Of a DNA stretch of 11,793 bases, positions 1 to 8,045 are shown piece after piece. Under the pieces are notes generated by a model. The model searched no databases. It worked only from the letters and a program-made list of their open reading frames with translations, and was not told the DNA's origin. Within the stretch, counting starts at the first letter, position 1. Every line of letters begins with the position of its first letter. Source of the DNA: Stramonita haemastoma (taxonomy: Eukaryota; Mollusca; Gastropoda; Neogastropoda; Muricidae). The translations under genes and the position numbers were made by a program. The DNA is taken from assembly GCA_030674155.1 (NCBI GenBank), contig JASPKP010008245.1:1-11793 (forward strand), in the 5' to 3' direction.

Positions 1-1480
1 ATTCGTACTTTATGATTTTTTAATGTTTTAAGTTCTTTTTTGTTTTTGTTATAGTCCCGTGAGTCGTTGCAAGTCTTGAGTTTTAAAAACGGAAGTGGGG
101 AATTTTCACAGACGACAGGGACAAAATTAGAGATTGGAGCAGGCCCTAACATTTCTTCTTTTTTTTGCTAAAGCTCACAAGGCATGTACAACTCCAAAAT
201 TAAATTTTCCCTCCTCCTCAAAAGACAAAAGGCTCTTTTAGGTTTCTCGTGTTTTTTTAAACCGCAAAGGCTTCGTGAAATCGCAGTGGTAAACGGAAAC
301 CCCCCCAAACCCGAAAACTAAGAGATTGGTGATGAATGATGATGATATTATATAAATTACACACTTCCTTTTGTCTTTGGGACTGCGGTTAATGATGTTT
401 TGATAATTTTTTAAAACGAATATATAATTTTCATTAAAAGAAAGAAGACGGGGAAAAGGTGGAGGTAAACCCATCCCCCATTCACCACCCCAACAAAATC
501 AGAAAAATGTTTAAAAAACAAAAACCCTTAAAAAAAAAAGTTTTTTAAATCAAATTTTTTACTTTTTAAGTATTTTGTATAGAAGATACTTTATGGTTGA
601 CCACTTCTTTTGGAACGAAATACAATTTATCATTTTTTACCGCCTCTTTAAATAAATTTTTCATTTGGGAAATTTTTTTTTTTTTGCCAATATTTTTTTT
701 TTTTTTGTTTTTTGGGGGTTTTTTTTTTTATCGTGGGAAAAAGCCGTAATCAGGGTTTAATTGGGAAACCCATTTTTTTTTTGTTTTTATCTGAAATCTG
801 AGAGTAAAAAAACAAGTTCCAGACCCCTAATAAGTTAGTGACACGTCTTCCTTTAAAAATAAACTGAAAAAATTGTTTGATAACTAATTAGGTTTTTCGC
901 GCTGGGTTTTTTTAAAAAACCGGTATGCGATTGCCTTTTCAGAGACATCTTGCCAACCCCCCCAAAATCGGTCCCCGAAAAAAAAACCCCGGTACGTACT
1001 GGAAAAAAAACAAACAACGGAGGGGGGGGGGGGGAAGGGGGGGATTGTTGGGCAGCAAAACTAAATCTAAATTAAACGCGAATCTTCAGTCTTTGAGCCG
1101 TCTGTTTGCTCCCACTGGCTTCTTGGGCATGAACCCCACAAAGGAAAAAGGTTTTTTTTTTCTAGCGCCTGTGAACTGTCCGTGTCATCGTTGTTTTGCA
1201 GGGCCTCATTCGTGTTACTTATATTCTTCTTTCTTGTTTTTTTGCTTAGCGCTCGTTGATTTTTGTTATTTTAGTTTTGGTTTTGACTTTTTCTCTCCAA
1301 AAGAAAACGCGCAAATTCATAGTCATAGACCCTCGCTTTTTCGCTTTTCGTAAGAGCGGGGCCGTAGTGGGAAAGGGATTACATTTACAAAACGCATCCC
1401 AACGGGGAGGATGGAAAAAAGCACAGGAGGCTTTTTTTCCATTATCTCGATAAAAAAGTTAAAAAAATCAGAAAAAATAA
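1..1480. other. AT-rich non-coding stretch, no gene recognised
   Basis: No convincing exon or RNA gene is visible. The sequence is dominated by T and A runs (for example near 671-735), with a G run at about 1022-1035. The longest open frame, 925-1353 on the plus strand, reads through a glycine-coding G run and phenylalanine-coding T runs. Its composition follows the homopolymers rather than a protein, so it is not called. The TTTTGCAG ending at 1200 resembles a splice acceptor, but no plausible donor or coherent frame follows it. Confidence 0.6.
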
Positions 1481-1489
1481 ATCAAAGGC

Positions 1490-1722
1490 CCCTTTACTCG
1501 ATGTGAATGGAAGTCGCTGTCTGCCGAGAGAGCGCAAAGCTCTATTTTTCACATTTAAAGCTTGCGTTCTGCGTGTAGGCTAATAATGGGGCTGGCGCTA
1601 AAGATGGTCGCGAAAGGGGTGGGAAGGGGTGGTGGGGAAAGCACAGTAAGGCCTGACAGACGTCAAAAAAAACGCATTCAGACTTTTTTTTTTGGAGACG
1701 GAATCTAATCGGTCACAGGCAA
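1490..1722 (+). promoter_or_regulatory. CpG-richer segment, possible promoter/first-exon area
   Basis: Between about 1500 and 1640 roughly ten CpG dinucleotides occur in 140 bases, clearly more than in the flanking AT-rich DNA. It lies about 1 kb upstream of the first well-supported plus-strand exon at 2589. Invertebrate promoters need not be CpG-rich and I see no TATA box or initiator that I would defend. A promoter is therefore an inference from composition and position; an old GC-rich repeat fragment is an alternative. Confidence 0.2.
1586..1618 (+). CDS. Speculative first coding exon
   Basis: An ATG at 1586 opens the short frame MGLALKMVAKG, followed by a possible GT donor at 1619-1620 inside a run of four G. 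If the G run is overcalled by two bases, the exon would end in phase 1. It would then join the two unpaired bases of the exon at 2589 to make an Asp codon. There is no initiator signal and the donor (GTGGGA) is weak. This is a hypothesis for the 5' end of the plus-strand gene, not an established exon. Confidence 0.13.
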
Positions 1723-1821
1723 ACGAACCGGTTCGCGGTGGGCCGGTGCTTCGAAAATTTTGGGTTTTCCCCCTTTTTTAAAATCGGTAAAAACCGAAAA
1801 TTTACGGTTTCGTGAACCCTG
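1722..1821 (-). mobile_element. Possible terminal end of a hAT-like DNA transposon
   Basis: Read on the minus strand, the segment starts CAGGGTTCACGAAACCG at 1821. This resembles the CAGGG-type terminal inverted repeats of hAT elements. Internally it is rich in self-complementary words: a perfect 12-base palindrome CGAACCGGTTCG at 1724-1735 and the stem CGGTAAAAACCG at 1785-1796. I did not find the matching opposite terminus or a transposase in the window. It is thus either a solo or degraded end, a short non-autonomous element, or coincidence. The inner boundary is arbitrary. Confidence 0.25.
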
Positions 1822-2588
1822 CTACTTGTAATTCCATAAGATAAAAAAAAAAGTTTTCCAATTCATTTCTATATTCTCTAAAGTCAGAGTATTGCTGGGC
1901 GAGGTACTTGAAAACAGTCATACACACAAACTTTTTTCATTCAGTTGGGAATTTTTCGTCCTACTAATGTTTCCCGGTGGGATGACGAGTCAGAGTGCAA
2001 GACCCTTTGATAATAATAAAGTTTTTGTACCATAAAATTCCCCCTTTTTAATTGTCTTTTATACACCATATTTTCTGAGACCCAAAACCAATAGACTGTC
2101 AATTGATTGAATAGTCCCCTACATAATTAAAATTATGTTAACATCACGACATATTCATGATATTGTAATTCGCTAAGAGGATCAAAGGGTTTTTTACGGT
2201 ACATCCCATTTGAATTAACTAATGGGGTTAACGAATAAGCCTGGTAACCCTGCAAGCAAATTACTTTTCCCGAAAAAAGATGTTTTCCCGAGCTTGGTGG
2301 GCTTTGTCCGTAGAATTACTAGAGAACTAGGAAAGTACAAAAATAATGTGTTGTGTGTAAAACCATTTACAGAGGAAATACCAAAAACTGATAAGGGGAC
2401 AAGGGGTGGGGGGGGAAGGGGCTTAAAAAGTTTAAATTTGTTTTCAGAGTTTTTGCTCCTTTTGTTAAATTCTGACTTTCTTTTTTTCTTTTCATTTTTT
2501 TTAAAACCCAAAAAAAAACAAAATTTACACACACACACACAAAAAACATGAATTATTGTGCTAATTTGCTGCTTTTTTCTCTCTCCAG
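1822..2588 (+). other. Non-coding stretch upstream of first supported exon
   Basis: Probable intron or 5' flank. It holds a perfect short hairpin (ACATAATT-AA-AATTATGT) at 2121-2138, a G run near 2408-2415 and a short CA repeat at 2527-2540 shortly before the acceptor at 2588. A frame open from 2222 for about 60 codons has mixed amino-acid composition. It lacks usable splice sites, then runs into homopolymer-encoded glycine and phenylalanine, so I do not call it. Confidence 0.45.
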
Positions 2589-2692
2589 ATTTTTCATTGC
2601 TGAAGCGACTTTTTGAACCAATCTACAAAAAGATCCAAAACGCTGCAAAAATGCATGAAGAGGCTTGGGCACAGCTTTCAACAAACATAAAT
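2589..2692 (+). CDS. Internal exon of an unidentified gene (helical, charged segment)
   Basis: The best-looking exon in the window. A strong polypyrimidine acceptor (TTTTTTCTCTCTCCAG, ending 2588) and a good donor (AAT|GTAAGATT, 2693) bracket 104 bases. After two leading bases there are 34 uninterrupted codons, ending in phase 0. The peptide includes LLKRLFEPIYKKIQ and then AAKMHEEAWAQL. It is mixed, amphipathic and rich in Lys, Glu, Ala and Leu, so it is likely alpha-helical and possibly coiled-coil. Unlike its surroundings it has no long homopolymer. I do not recognise the family. The next candidate exon downstream is at 4137, across an intron of about 1.4 kb carrying a SINE. Confidence 0.6.
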
Positions 2693-3719
2693 GTAAGATT
2701 ATATGTGTTTGTGCAGATGTGTACACGTCATTTGTCACCATTATTTATGTCATGGAATGTTATTATTAGATTCCAAAACAGACCGGCCCCACTGTATATT
2801 ACTTTTTAAAACCACAAATGTGAACTGTATAAAAAGTTCTGTTCTGGATTACAAGTTAATAGAATTGTTCTGAACTTTTAGCATTAGGCGGGGCTATGTC
2901 ATATCAACAACTTTAAAGTCATTTATGAGGCTGTAGCTGTATGGGCCCCACAGGTTAAAATAGGATTTTGGACTCAAGGTAGTAACAAGAAAAGTTTGGG
3001 TAACATAGAGTGAAGTTGGAAGTTTGATTAAATATGTCAAGTACTTGATGCGTCATCTAAAATTAATGTCTTAAATTCTTCTTATAGGAACCAGGTAACA
3101 AGATGTTGCCAATTTTTATCAACTCTTAATTTCTGTCCAAGAATGAACTTTGACTAAGGTTTTTTGTTTTTGGGATATGATATGATATTATACTTAGAGT
3201 TTTTATAAACAATCATTAAAGGAGGGCATACATGGAGTATATGCTGATTCCCATTCTACTCCTTGGAGAAGAGTGAGCTGTAATGATAATGCACTGGCAT
3301 GTCAGCAAACAAAAAATAAAAAAACAAGATAAGAAGAAAAAATCCAAAGAAAAAAGTGGGGACATGGAAAAGTCAAATGGAACATAACATGATGTTATAT
3401 GAAATTTTATTTCAGCTTTCCCGAGAATTAAAAAAAAAACAACCTATGATAGCATAACTAATGGTTTTTTTTGAAATGGGGTTTGTATAGATTATTTTCG
3501 AATAGAAAAACTTTTTTGGAGGGGGAGGGGGGCGGGGGCAGGAAGTGGGAGTTGTATGTAAATAGTTTCTTTTTTGGCAATGAAAATCATATTTATGTTT
3601 GTTGTCAATTGAGGTTAAAAAAAAAAACCAAAAGTAGATGTCCTGGTTCTCTCTCTCTTTTAAAAAAAAAAAAAAATTATATCGAGGATAATGGAATAAG
3701 CACCATGGGCTTTTTTTTT
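2693..3719 (+). other. Intron-like AT-rich stretch
   Basis: Probably the 5' part of the intron after the exon ending at 2692. Composition is ordinary AT-rich with A, T and G runs, including a purine-rich G tract near 3519-3541. CTTATAG-GAACCAG-GTAAC near 3080-3099 mimics a tiny exon between an acceptor and a donor, but seven bases is too little to support. No RNA gene or repeat family was recognised. Confidence 0.45.
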
Positions 3720-4013
3720 TTACATCCGTTCCCATGTATATGCAGTTTTGTAACTCTTGTCATCTGTTCCCCCCGGCTCCAATGGCCTTCTCTTAAGAAA
3801 ACCGGAACAGGATTTAATGTGTTGCTTAAGCTGTTCTCTGTGTGTTTGCACGCTGGGCCTCGGTTTATAGTCCATCCAAAGGACTTTTGGGGAGAGTAGA
3901 GGGCAGCATTGTTGTTAACTCCAAGGGAAAAATCCCCTCGAACAGAATCGAACCCGGGTCATCAAAATTGCGAAGTAATGTTCTGACCCATTTGGGCTAT
4001 TCCCACCCCCTGA
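3720..4013 (-). mobile_element. tRNA-derived SINE, minus strand
   Basis: On the minus strand, a tRNA-like head runs from about 4010 to 3935. It has a box A-like TAGCCCAAATGG (3999-3988) and a box B GGTTCGATTCT (3954-3944), spaced as in a tRNA. The 3' side of the T arm does not pair back well, so this is not an intact tRNA gene. A body follows with CCCTTGGAGTTAAC (3927-3914) and ATAAACCGAGG (about 3870-3860), then a segment ending near GTTACAAAACTGC (3755-3743). A conserved central domain after a tRNA head matches the known layout of metazoan domain-bearing SINEs. Family and 3' end are uncertain. It lies within the inferred intron of the plus-strand gene. Confidence 0.7.
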
Positions 4014-4076
4014 GTGTGGTGTGGTGTGTGTGTGTGTTTGTGTTTTTTGTGTGTGATTGTGTGTGTGTGTGTCAGT
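4014..4076. repeat. GT-rich microsatellite
   Basis: Imperfect TG/GT dinucleotide repeat interrupted by short T runs and GGTGTGG units. It directly abuts the 5' end of the minus-strand SINE and lies about 60 bases before the next candidate splice acceptor. Confidence 0.85.
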
Positions 4077-4136
4077 TGTGCTTTAAAAGAAATTGCTTTT
4101 TTATCTTATGTCTTCGCTTTATTTTTTAATTCAAAG

Positions 4137-4248
4137 GAGGAGCTGGCTCTGATGTTTGGGAGGAAGAAAACATTCAAGATTTCATGCTGAAACTGGAGGG
4201 AGATCAAGACACAGGCCGATGACATGGACCCAAAAAAATGACAGCCTG
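4137..4248 (+). CDS. Candidate exon with frame breaks, same gene as 2589-2692
   Basis: The acceptor TTTTTTAATTCAAAG ends at 4136 and a strong donor CTG|GTGAGTTT follows 4248. No frame is open throughout, yet coherent peptide blocks appear in successive frames: EELALMFGRK first, NIQDFMLKLE next, then IKTQADDMDP and finally NDSL. The frame changes fall at A and G runs (about 4167-4170, 4198-4201 and the seven A at 4232-4238), as expected of homopolymer indel errors. Phase 0 at the acceptor matches the phase in which the upstream exon ends. The peptide is again Glu/Lys/Asp-rich and helical. A decayed exon is the alternative. No family recognised. Confidence 0.45.
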
Positions 4249-4719
4249 GTGAGTTTGACTGACATATCGAGTTTAAACTCACTCGGGACGGCCAATTCCC
4301 CTCCCTTGCTTTTCCCCCCAGACAGCCATTTGTAATGGTTAGTAAAAAAAAAAAAAGAATCATAAAAATACAAAACACATTGTAAGAAAATGAAATTTTC
4401 TGAACTTATGGAAAATGCTGGTTAGTCATTTTCAAAAGTTTTGAAGTCTTGCCTAGAAATTTGGCTTTACTACTAAGAAAATACTCAGATTTTTGTATTT
4501 TTCGGTTGCTATTCCTTTTGGCACTCATGCAACCGCGAAAAAGAGTTGGGAAACACGGAATACCGAAAAACACTCTGCATTTGATCTTGGACAGCTCACG
4601 AACCCAGTTAGCTGTCATAGTATCAAGGGGGCGCCGTGTGAAAATCTGCAAACGAAAATCGGCTATAAGCGTCATTTGCCAAAACCGGGTTCTTTTACGA
4701 TCTGTATACAACAGCCCTC
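4249..4719 (+). other. Intron-like stretch before second SINE
   Basis: Non-coding by my reading, although frames on both strands stay open across 4450-4710. About 4540-4700 has more CpG and GC than typical for the window and runs directly into the SINE body. It may therefore be the 5' part of that element or of a composite repeat. I could not find clear box A or box B promoter elements in it. Confidence 0.4.
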
Positions 4720-4975
4720 CCTCCCGTTTTCCCCCCAGTCAATTTTTAAGAGCTCGAGTTGGAGGGGTGATGTTGCTCGCCTTGGCTTCGGGCACTTCCC
4801 CCATTTTAAACCCAGCTGAAATGGGTCCCTGCCCCTTTAGGGTCGGGGAAGGTAAAGCATGCAGGGAGAAAAAGAGGGCCCCGCCCCAACATGCGGCCCC
4901 TAGAAAAGCAGGTCGACGCCCCCATTCCCTTTGACCCCCGGGTTAGGGGACACCTTTTACCTTTTCCCTTAATTA
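4720..4975 (+). mobile_element. SINE-like dispersed repeat, plus strand
   Basis: Diagnostic words are CTTGGCTTCGGGCACTTCCC (near 4781-4800), CCCAGCTGAAATGGGT (about 4811-4826), GGGGAAGGTAAAG (about 4845-4857), GTCGACGCCCCCATTCC (about 4912-4928) and a tail GGGGACACCTTTTACC (about 4947-4962). From general familiarity these resemble a repeat very common in mollusc and other marine invertebrate genomes, whose 3' end carries CCTTTA-like units. The ORF spanning this block (4449-4934) is explained by the repeat, and the acceptor/donor-like sites at 4739 and 4850 are internal to it. The 5' limit is uncertain. Confidence 0.6.
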
Positions 4976-5035
4976 ACTGGTGCCTAAGCTCGTGTACATG
5001 ATTTTTATGAAACCCAAAACCTGTGTTCTTTTCAG

Positions 5036-5255
5036 GCGCCCCAGGGAAACCCGTCAGAGGACACCGCCCCCATGTTCACCATAACCTGCAAAAACCTGCA
5101 CCCAGCTGCAGAAGGTGTTTGAAACGGGGCCCAGTCACAGAACACCTTTGCGAAGCGAACCCTGAAGAAAAAACGGACAAACCCACCCTCGTTTTCAGCA
5201 ATACAGGATACCTTCACACCTGGAAAAAAGGGGGGGTTTTACGAGGGGGCGATCA
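5036..5255 (+). CDS. Candidate exon with Cys-x2-Cys motif and basic tail
   Basis: The acceptor CTGTGTTCTTTTCAG ends at 5035 and the donor-like ATCA|GTAAAG follows 5255. The first frame reads APQGNPSEDTAPMFTITCK. Skipping one A of a five-A run near 5090 it continues TCTQLQKVFETG, giving a TCKTC motif that could be half of a zinc ribbon. Past the GGGGCCC run at 5127-5133 two frames are open: a basic one (NTFAKRTLKKKR, then FSAIQDTFTPG) and an acidic one (GPVTEHLCEANPEE). I cannot settle which is right. An ITCKTC motif followed by a basic Ser/Thr/Pro-rich tail recalls C18orf21 (UPF0711), but this is recollection and weak. The function is not assigned. Confidence 0.45.
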
Positions 5256-6910
5256 GTAAAGGGTATAGATGAAACTGGTGGGATTAAAAGGGGGTTTTTT
5301 TTTTGTCTTTTTAAGTGGGGTTTTTTTGTTTTTTAAATATTTAGTTTACCCATTTTAAAGTCCAGCAGTTTTTCCCCAATGAAAATTCGGCCCCTTTGCT
5401 CTCCCCGGGAAGAGCACATCACCACAACCACAGCCCCCCATTATTCTTTTATTGGTTGTTTTTTTGCCAAGGCATTTCTGTATGCAGAGTTGTCATGTCA
5501 GTGAAAGGGGATTGGTGCCAGGGGAGATTCCCCCCAAAAAGGAAAAGTTAGAAATATGATTAGGAAAATATACTGATGTCTTTTAATTTTTTTTTTTTTT
5601 TTTAAAAACAGGGGGGAATGACTTGAATTTTGGTTGTAAAAGGAAAGACACGGATTTTATCCTTCGTTAAACCTCAAACTACAACCTTGCTTTTCGTCAT
5701 AGTGAAAAAATGCTTTTGCAGGAAATTAAAACCTGGCAAGGCAACCCAGCCATCGGAGATAGCATTGTTATTTTATCTTTTTAAAAAAAAAAGGGGAAAA
5801 AATGGACCAAGGGTTAAAAAAATTTGACAAAAGGAGGGACAGAATGAAGGAACATAGAAACAAAAGATGGATAGAAAAAGGGGAAATTTCCTACAAATTT
5901 CCAGAGGGGGGGATGCTATTTATACTGGCAGGTATGGTTTCCATCAATGTTAAACCAACTTTTGGGGGGGGTATCAAACGGAAGGGGGGGGGTTAGACAT
6001 AAAAAATTTTTTGAAAAACACAAAAATTCTAGGACCCTCAAAAAACAATGTAAGCAGCTTTTTTACTTCCAAAAGCACTGTCATACGGGAGATGTAATCA
6101 GTTTTTATAAATATCTTTTAAATTTATGGAGTGTCAAAATGGATTAGGTTGGGGTGCTCCCTTTCCCGGACTGGAGAAAATTTGAAGATTTTTCATTTTG
6201 ATATTTTTTTTTTTTCATTTTAAATTTAAAGTGATATAAAATTTTTGATAAAAACTTGCTAAAAAACCAATATTGATGTGTTTGTAAGTGAAAGGAAAAA
6301 GGTGCAGGGGCGTTTCCTCAAAAGTCTATAATCAAAATGTGTCGACCAGAATTCGTGCTTTTATCAAAACAATCTGGCTTCTCTGGGGCTTTCATTTTCA
6401 TTGCTGGTTATTTTATGGCTATAGGCGAAGTGTATAGATTATGGACATGTATATACTCCCCCCCCCCCAAAAAAAAACCCCAAAAAAACAAAACCCAGCC
6501 CCGAAAAACACACACAAAACAAAAATATACCCCAAAAAAAACCCCCAAAACCCAAAAAAAACGCAGATAGTGCTTTTTTTAAAAGATCTGAAATGGTGAA
6601 GAAAAAATCTTCTGTCTGAAAAATTGGATTGATAATGGTTGTGGGTTTTACGGATTGGGGGTAATCATTCACAACATACGCACTTTCAACGTATTAAAAA
6701 AAAAAAAAAAAAATTTTCTCCTCCTTTATTTAAATGAATTTTATTTATTTTTTTTTTGATAATGAGCATTTTTTGGGACCTTCTTTAAAACCAGTAATAG
6801 TAGTTTGTGTTTGCATCAAAAGGAAAAAAAGTTTGGGAGTTTGTTGTAATTGGGATCTTTTTCAGTTAAATTTTTGTGTATATTTATAATGTGTGCATGT
6901 TTTGTTGCAG
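5256..6910 (+). other. Long intron-like stretch without a recognised gene
   Basis: Presumed intron between the exons at 5036 and 6911. It is AT-rich with many T, A, C and G runs. Small open frames (5630-5827, 5802-5996, 6337-6570) are short and lack flanking splice signals. The last enters a C/A simple tract and begins with a hydrophobic stretch that I consider chance. No RNA gene or known repeat was seen apart from the C/A tract at 6459-6565. Confidence 0.45.
6459..6565. repeat. C/A homopolymer-rich low-complexity tract
   Basis: Alternating runs of C (3-10) and A (4-9) on the plus strand. On the minus strand this gives successive G runs separated by T runs, a composition able to form G-quadruplexes. 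Similar but weaker C/A tracts lie at 8620-8675 and 8925-9025. Confidence 0.75.
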
Positions 6911-7004
6911 GCAACGCTTGACAGAAGAAGACGCCGGAAGGGGGCATTTCCCAAAGGAGTGTAGAAGTGCGGGCATCGAGTTATGTGTACATATTTTCTC
7001 CTGA
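6911..7004 (+). CDS. Candidate terminal exon of the plus-strand gene
   Basis: A good acceptor TGTTTTGTTGCAG ends at 6910. Two frames are possible. Phase 0 gives a short very basic tail (ATLDRRRRRKGAFPKGV) with a stop at 6962-6964. Using the first base to complete a codon gives QRLTEEDAGRGHFPKE and continues to a TGA at 7002-7004. The second is phase-compatible with the CA left by a donor at 5256 in the acidic frame of the previous exon. Given the indel noise neither is proven. An ATTAAA polyadenylation hexamer at 7187 supports a 3' terminal exon. Confidence 0.35.
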
Positions 7005-7186
7005 GCCTTTCCAATGGAAAAATTTTTATGTGGTTCTTTTTCCTGACGTGTAACTGTCTGTCTTCTTTTTTTTTTGTCAGAACCCTTTTCACATACACAT
7101 ACACATTTGTGCGTAACCTGCCCCTTGTATGCACACTGAATTTTCTCTCGTGAACACACACATGCCCATGCACCAAATTTTTTTTT

Positions 7187-7192
7187 ATTAAA
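7187..7192 (+). promoter_or_regulatory. Possible polyadenylation signal ATTAAA
   Basis: The commonest natural variant of AATAAA, about 180-220 bases after the candidate stops at 6964 or 7004. GT/T-rich DNA follows (7195-7232). This is consistent with the end of the plus-strand transcript, but such hexamers are frequent in AT-rich DNA. Confidence 0.3.
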
Positions 7193-7461
7193 ATTGTTTA
7201 TGCTTGTACATCTTATAGCAGTGTTTTTTAGAATCCTTTTTGGGGACTGCAGTGTGTTTTTGATTTTTTTTTTTCAAGTTCTACATAAGTTACAAAATGT
7301 TTCTTTGAAAACGCAGTGCGTCTTTGCAATCAGTTTTTAAAAGCTTAAAAATGTCATGAAAAGTTCAACAAAAAAAGGGAAAAAATAAGGTATCATTGTA
7401 GAACTGTGAAAGGAAAGATGTATGAAACGGGATAGTTCACTTGGAAAAGGCTGAAAACCCA

Positions 7462-7710
7462 AATTTTCAACATACACAATAAAATTTGAGCAATCTGAAA
7501 TATATCAAGGGAAAAAGAAAATGAGAAACACGAATGCAGATTCTGTACCCCTTTTACAACATCCACAGAAAAATTTGACAGTTGAAAATATATGAAAGGA
7601 AAAGAAAAGAAAATTGGATAACACGAATGCAGTTCGCATCCACTTTTTTAAATATCACAGTAAAATTTGAGCAATCTGAAATAAAAAAAAGGAAAAAATC
7701 AATCTTTTCA
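7462..7710. repeat. Tandem repeat, ~90-bp unit, about 2.5 copies
   Basis: The word TAAAATTTGAGCAATCTGAA occurs at 7480 and again at 7661, with a diverged copy (AAAAATTTGACAGTTGAAA) at 7569, giving periods of about 89 and 92 bases. Each unit continues with a purine-rich segment, then ACACGAATGCAG (7528, 7621), a pyrimidine stretch and an ACAACATCCACAG/AATATCACAG end. A similar end precedes the first unit near 7465-7479, and more diverged traces may extend back to about 7397. Units differ by substitutions and short indels. It could be a minisatellite or satellite fragment. Confidence 0.7.
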
Positions 7711-7712
7711 AA

Positions 7713-7736
7713 GGGGGGGGGGGGGGGGGGGGGGGG
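7713..7736. repeat. 24-base G homopolymer
   Basis: An uninterrupted run of 24 G, immediately after the tandem repeat. The true length is doubtful, since long G runs are a common place for sequencing and polishing errors. Confidence 0.9.
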
Positions 7737-8045
7737 TCGGTCTTTTGTTTTATTTTAGTTTTGAACTTTTCTTCTTAAAAAAAAAACCAACATTGAAAGC
7801 AAAAAATGAACATTGTTTACTTTTGAAGATAAAAATAAATTTTCCTGGTGGGTCAATCACTTTAACTTTTTTTTTTTTTTTTCATCAGTTTTTATACCTG
7901 TGTGTTTGGATTACACTTGTAGATAAAAAACAAAATATCAATGATACCTATTGATAGACTACATAGGACCACATAGATCTTTTTTTTTAGTTCATGGTGC
8001 AACTAAAGACATGACATTTTAAAGGCCCCCCTGCCCTTTTTTCAG

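Larger units (their letters stand above)
7193..8045. other. Intergenic-looking stretch with simple repeats
   Basis: No gene is supported. It contains the roughly 90-bp tandem repeat (7462-7710), the 24-G run (7713-7736) and long T runs near 7869-7882. The open frame at 7745-7954 is encoded largely by T and A runs and has no splice context. Confidence 0.45.

Noticed and set aside
925..1353. 142-codon plus-strand ORF
   Set aside because: Composition is dictated by A, G and T homopolymers (poly-Lys, poly-Gly and Phe-rich segments), with no splice context.
2222..2551. Plus-strand ORF beginning with about 60 plausible codons, and overlapping minus-strand ORFs
   Set aside because: No acceptor or donor fits the plausible part, and the remainder is homopolymer-encoded. 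An exon or unspliced fragment cannot be excluded but is not supported.
3935..4010. tRNA gene on the minus strand
   Set aside because: Box A and box B are present, but the 3' side of the T arm and the acceptor stem do not pair properly and SINE body sequence follows directly.
4449..4934. 161-codon plus-strand ORF, the longest in the window, and an apparent exon 4740-4849 inside it
   Set aside because: The 3' half is the SINE-like repeat, whose characteristic words cover the supposed acceptor, frame and donor. No family resemblance appears in the translation.
6337..6570. Hydrophobic small membrane-like ORF
   Set aside because: Short, no splice sites or initiation context, and it ends in a C/A simple tract.
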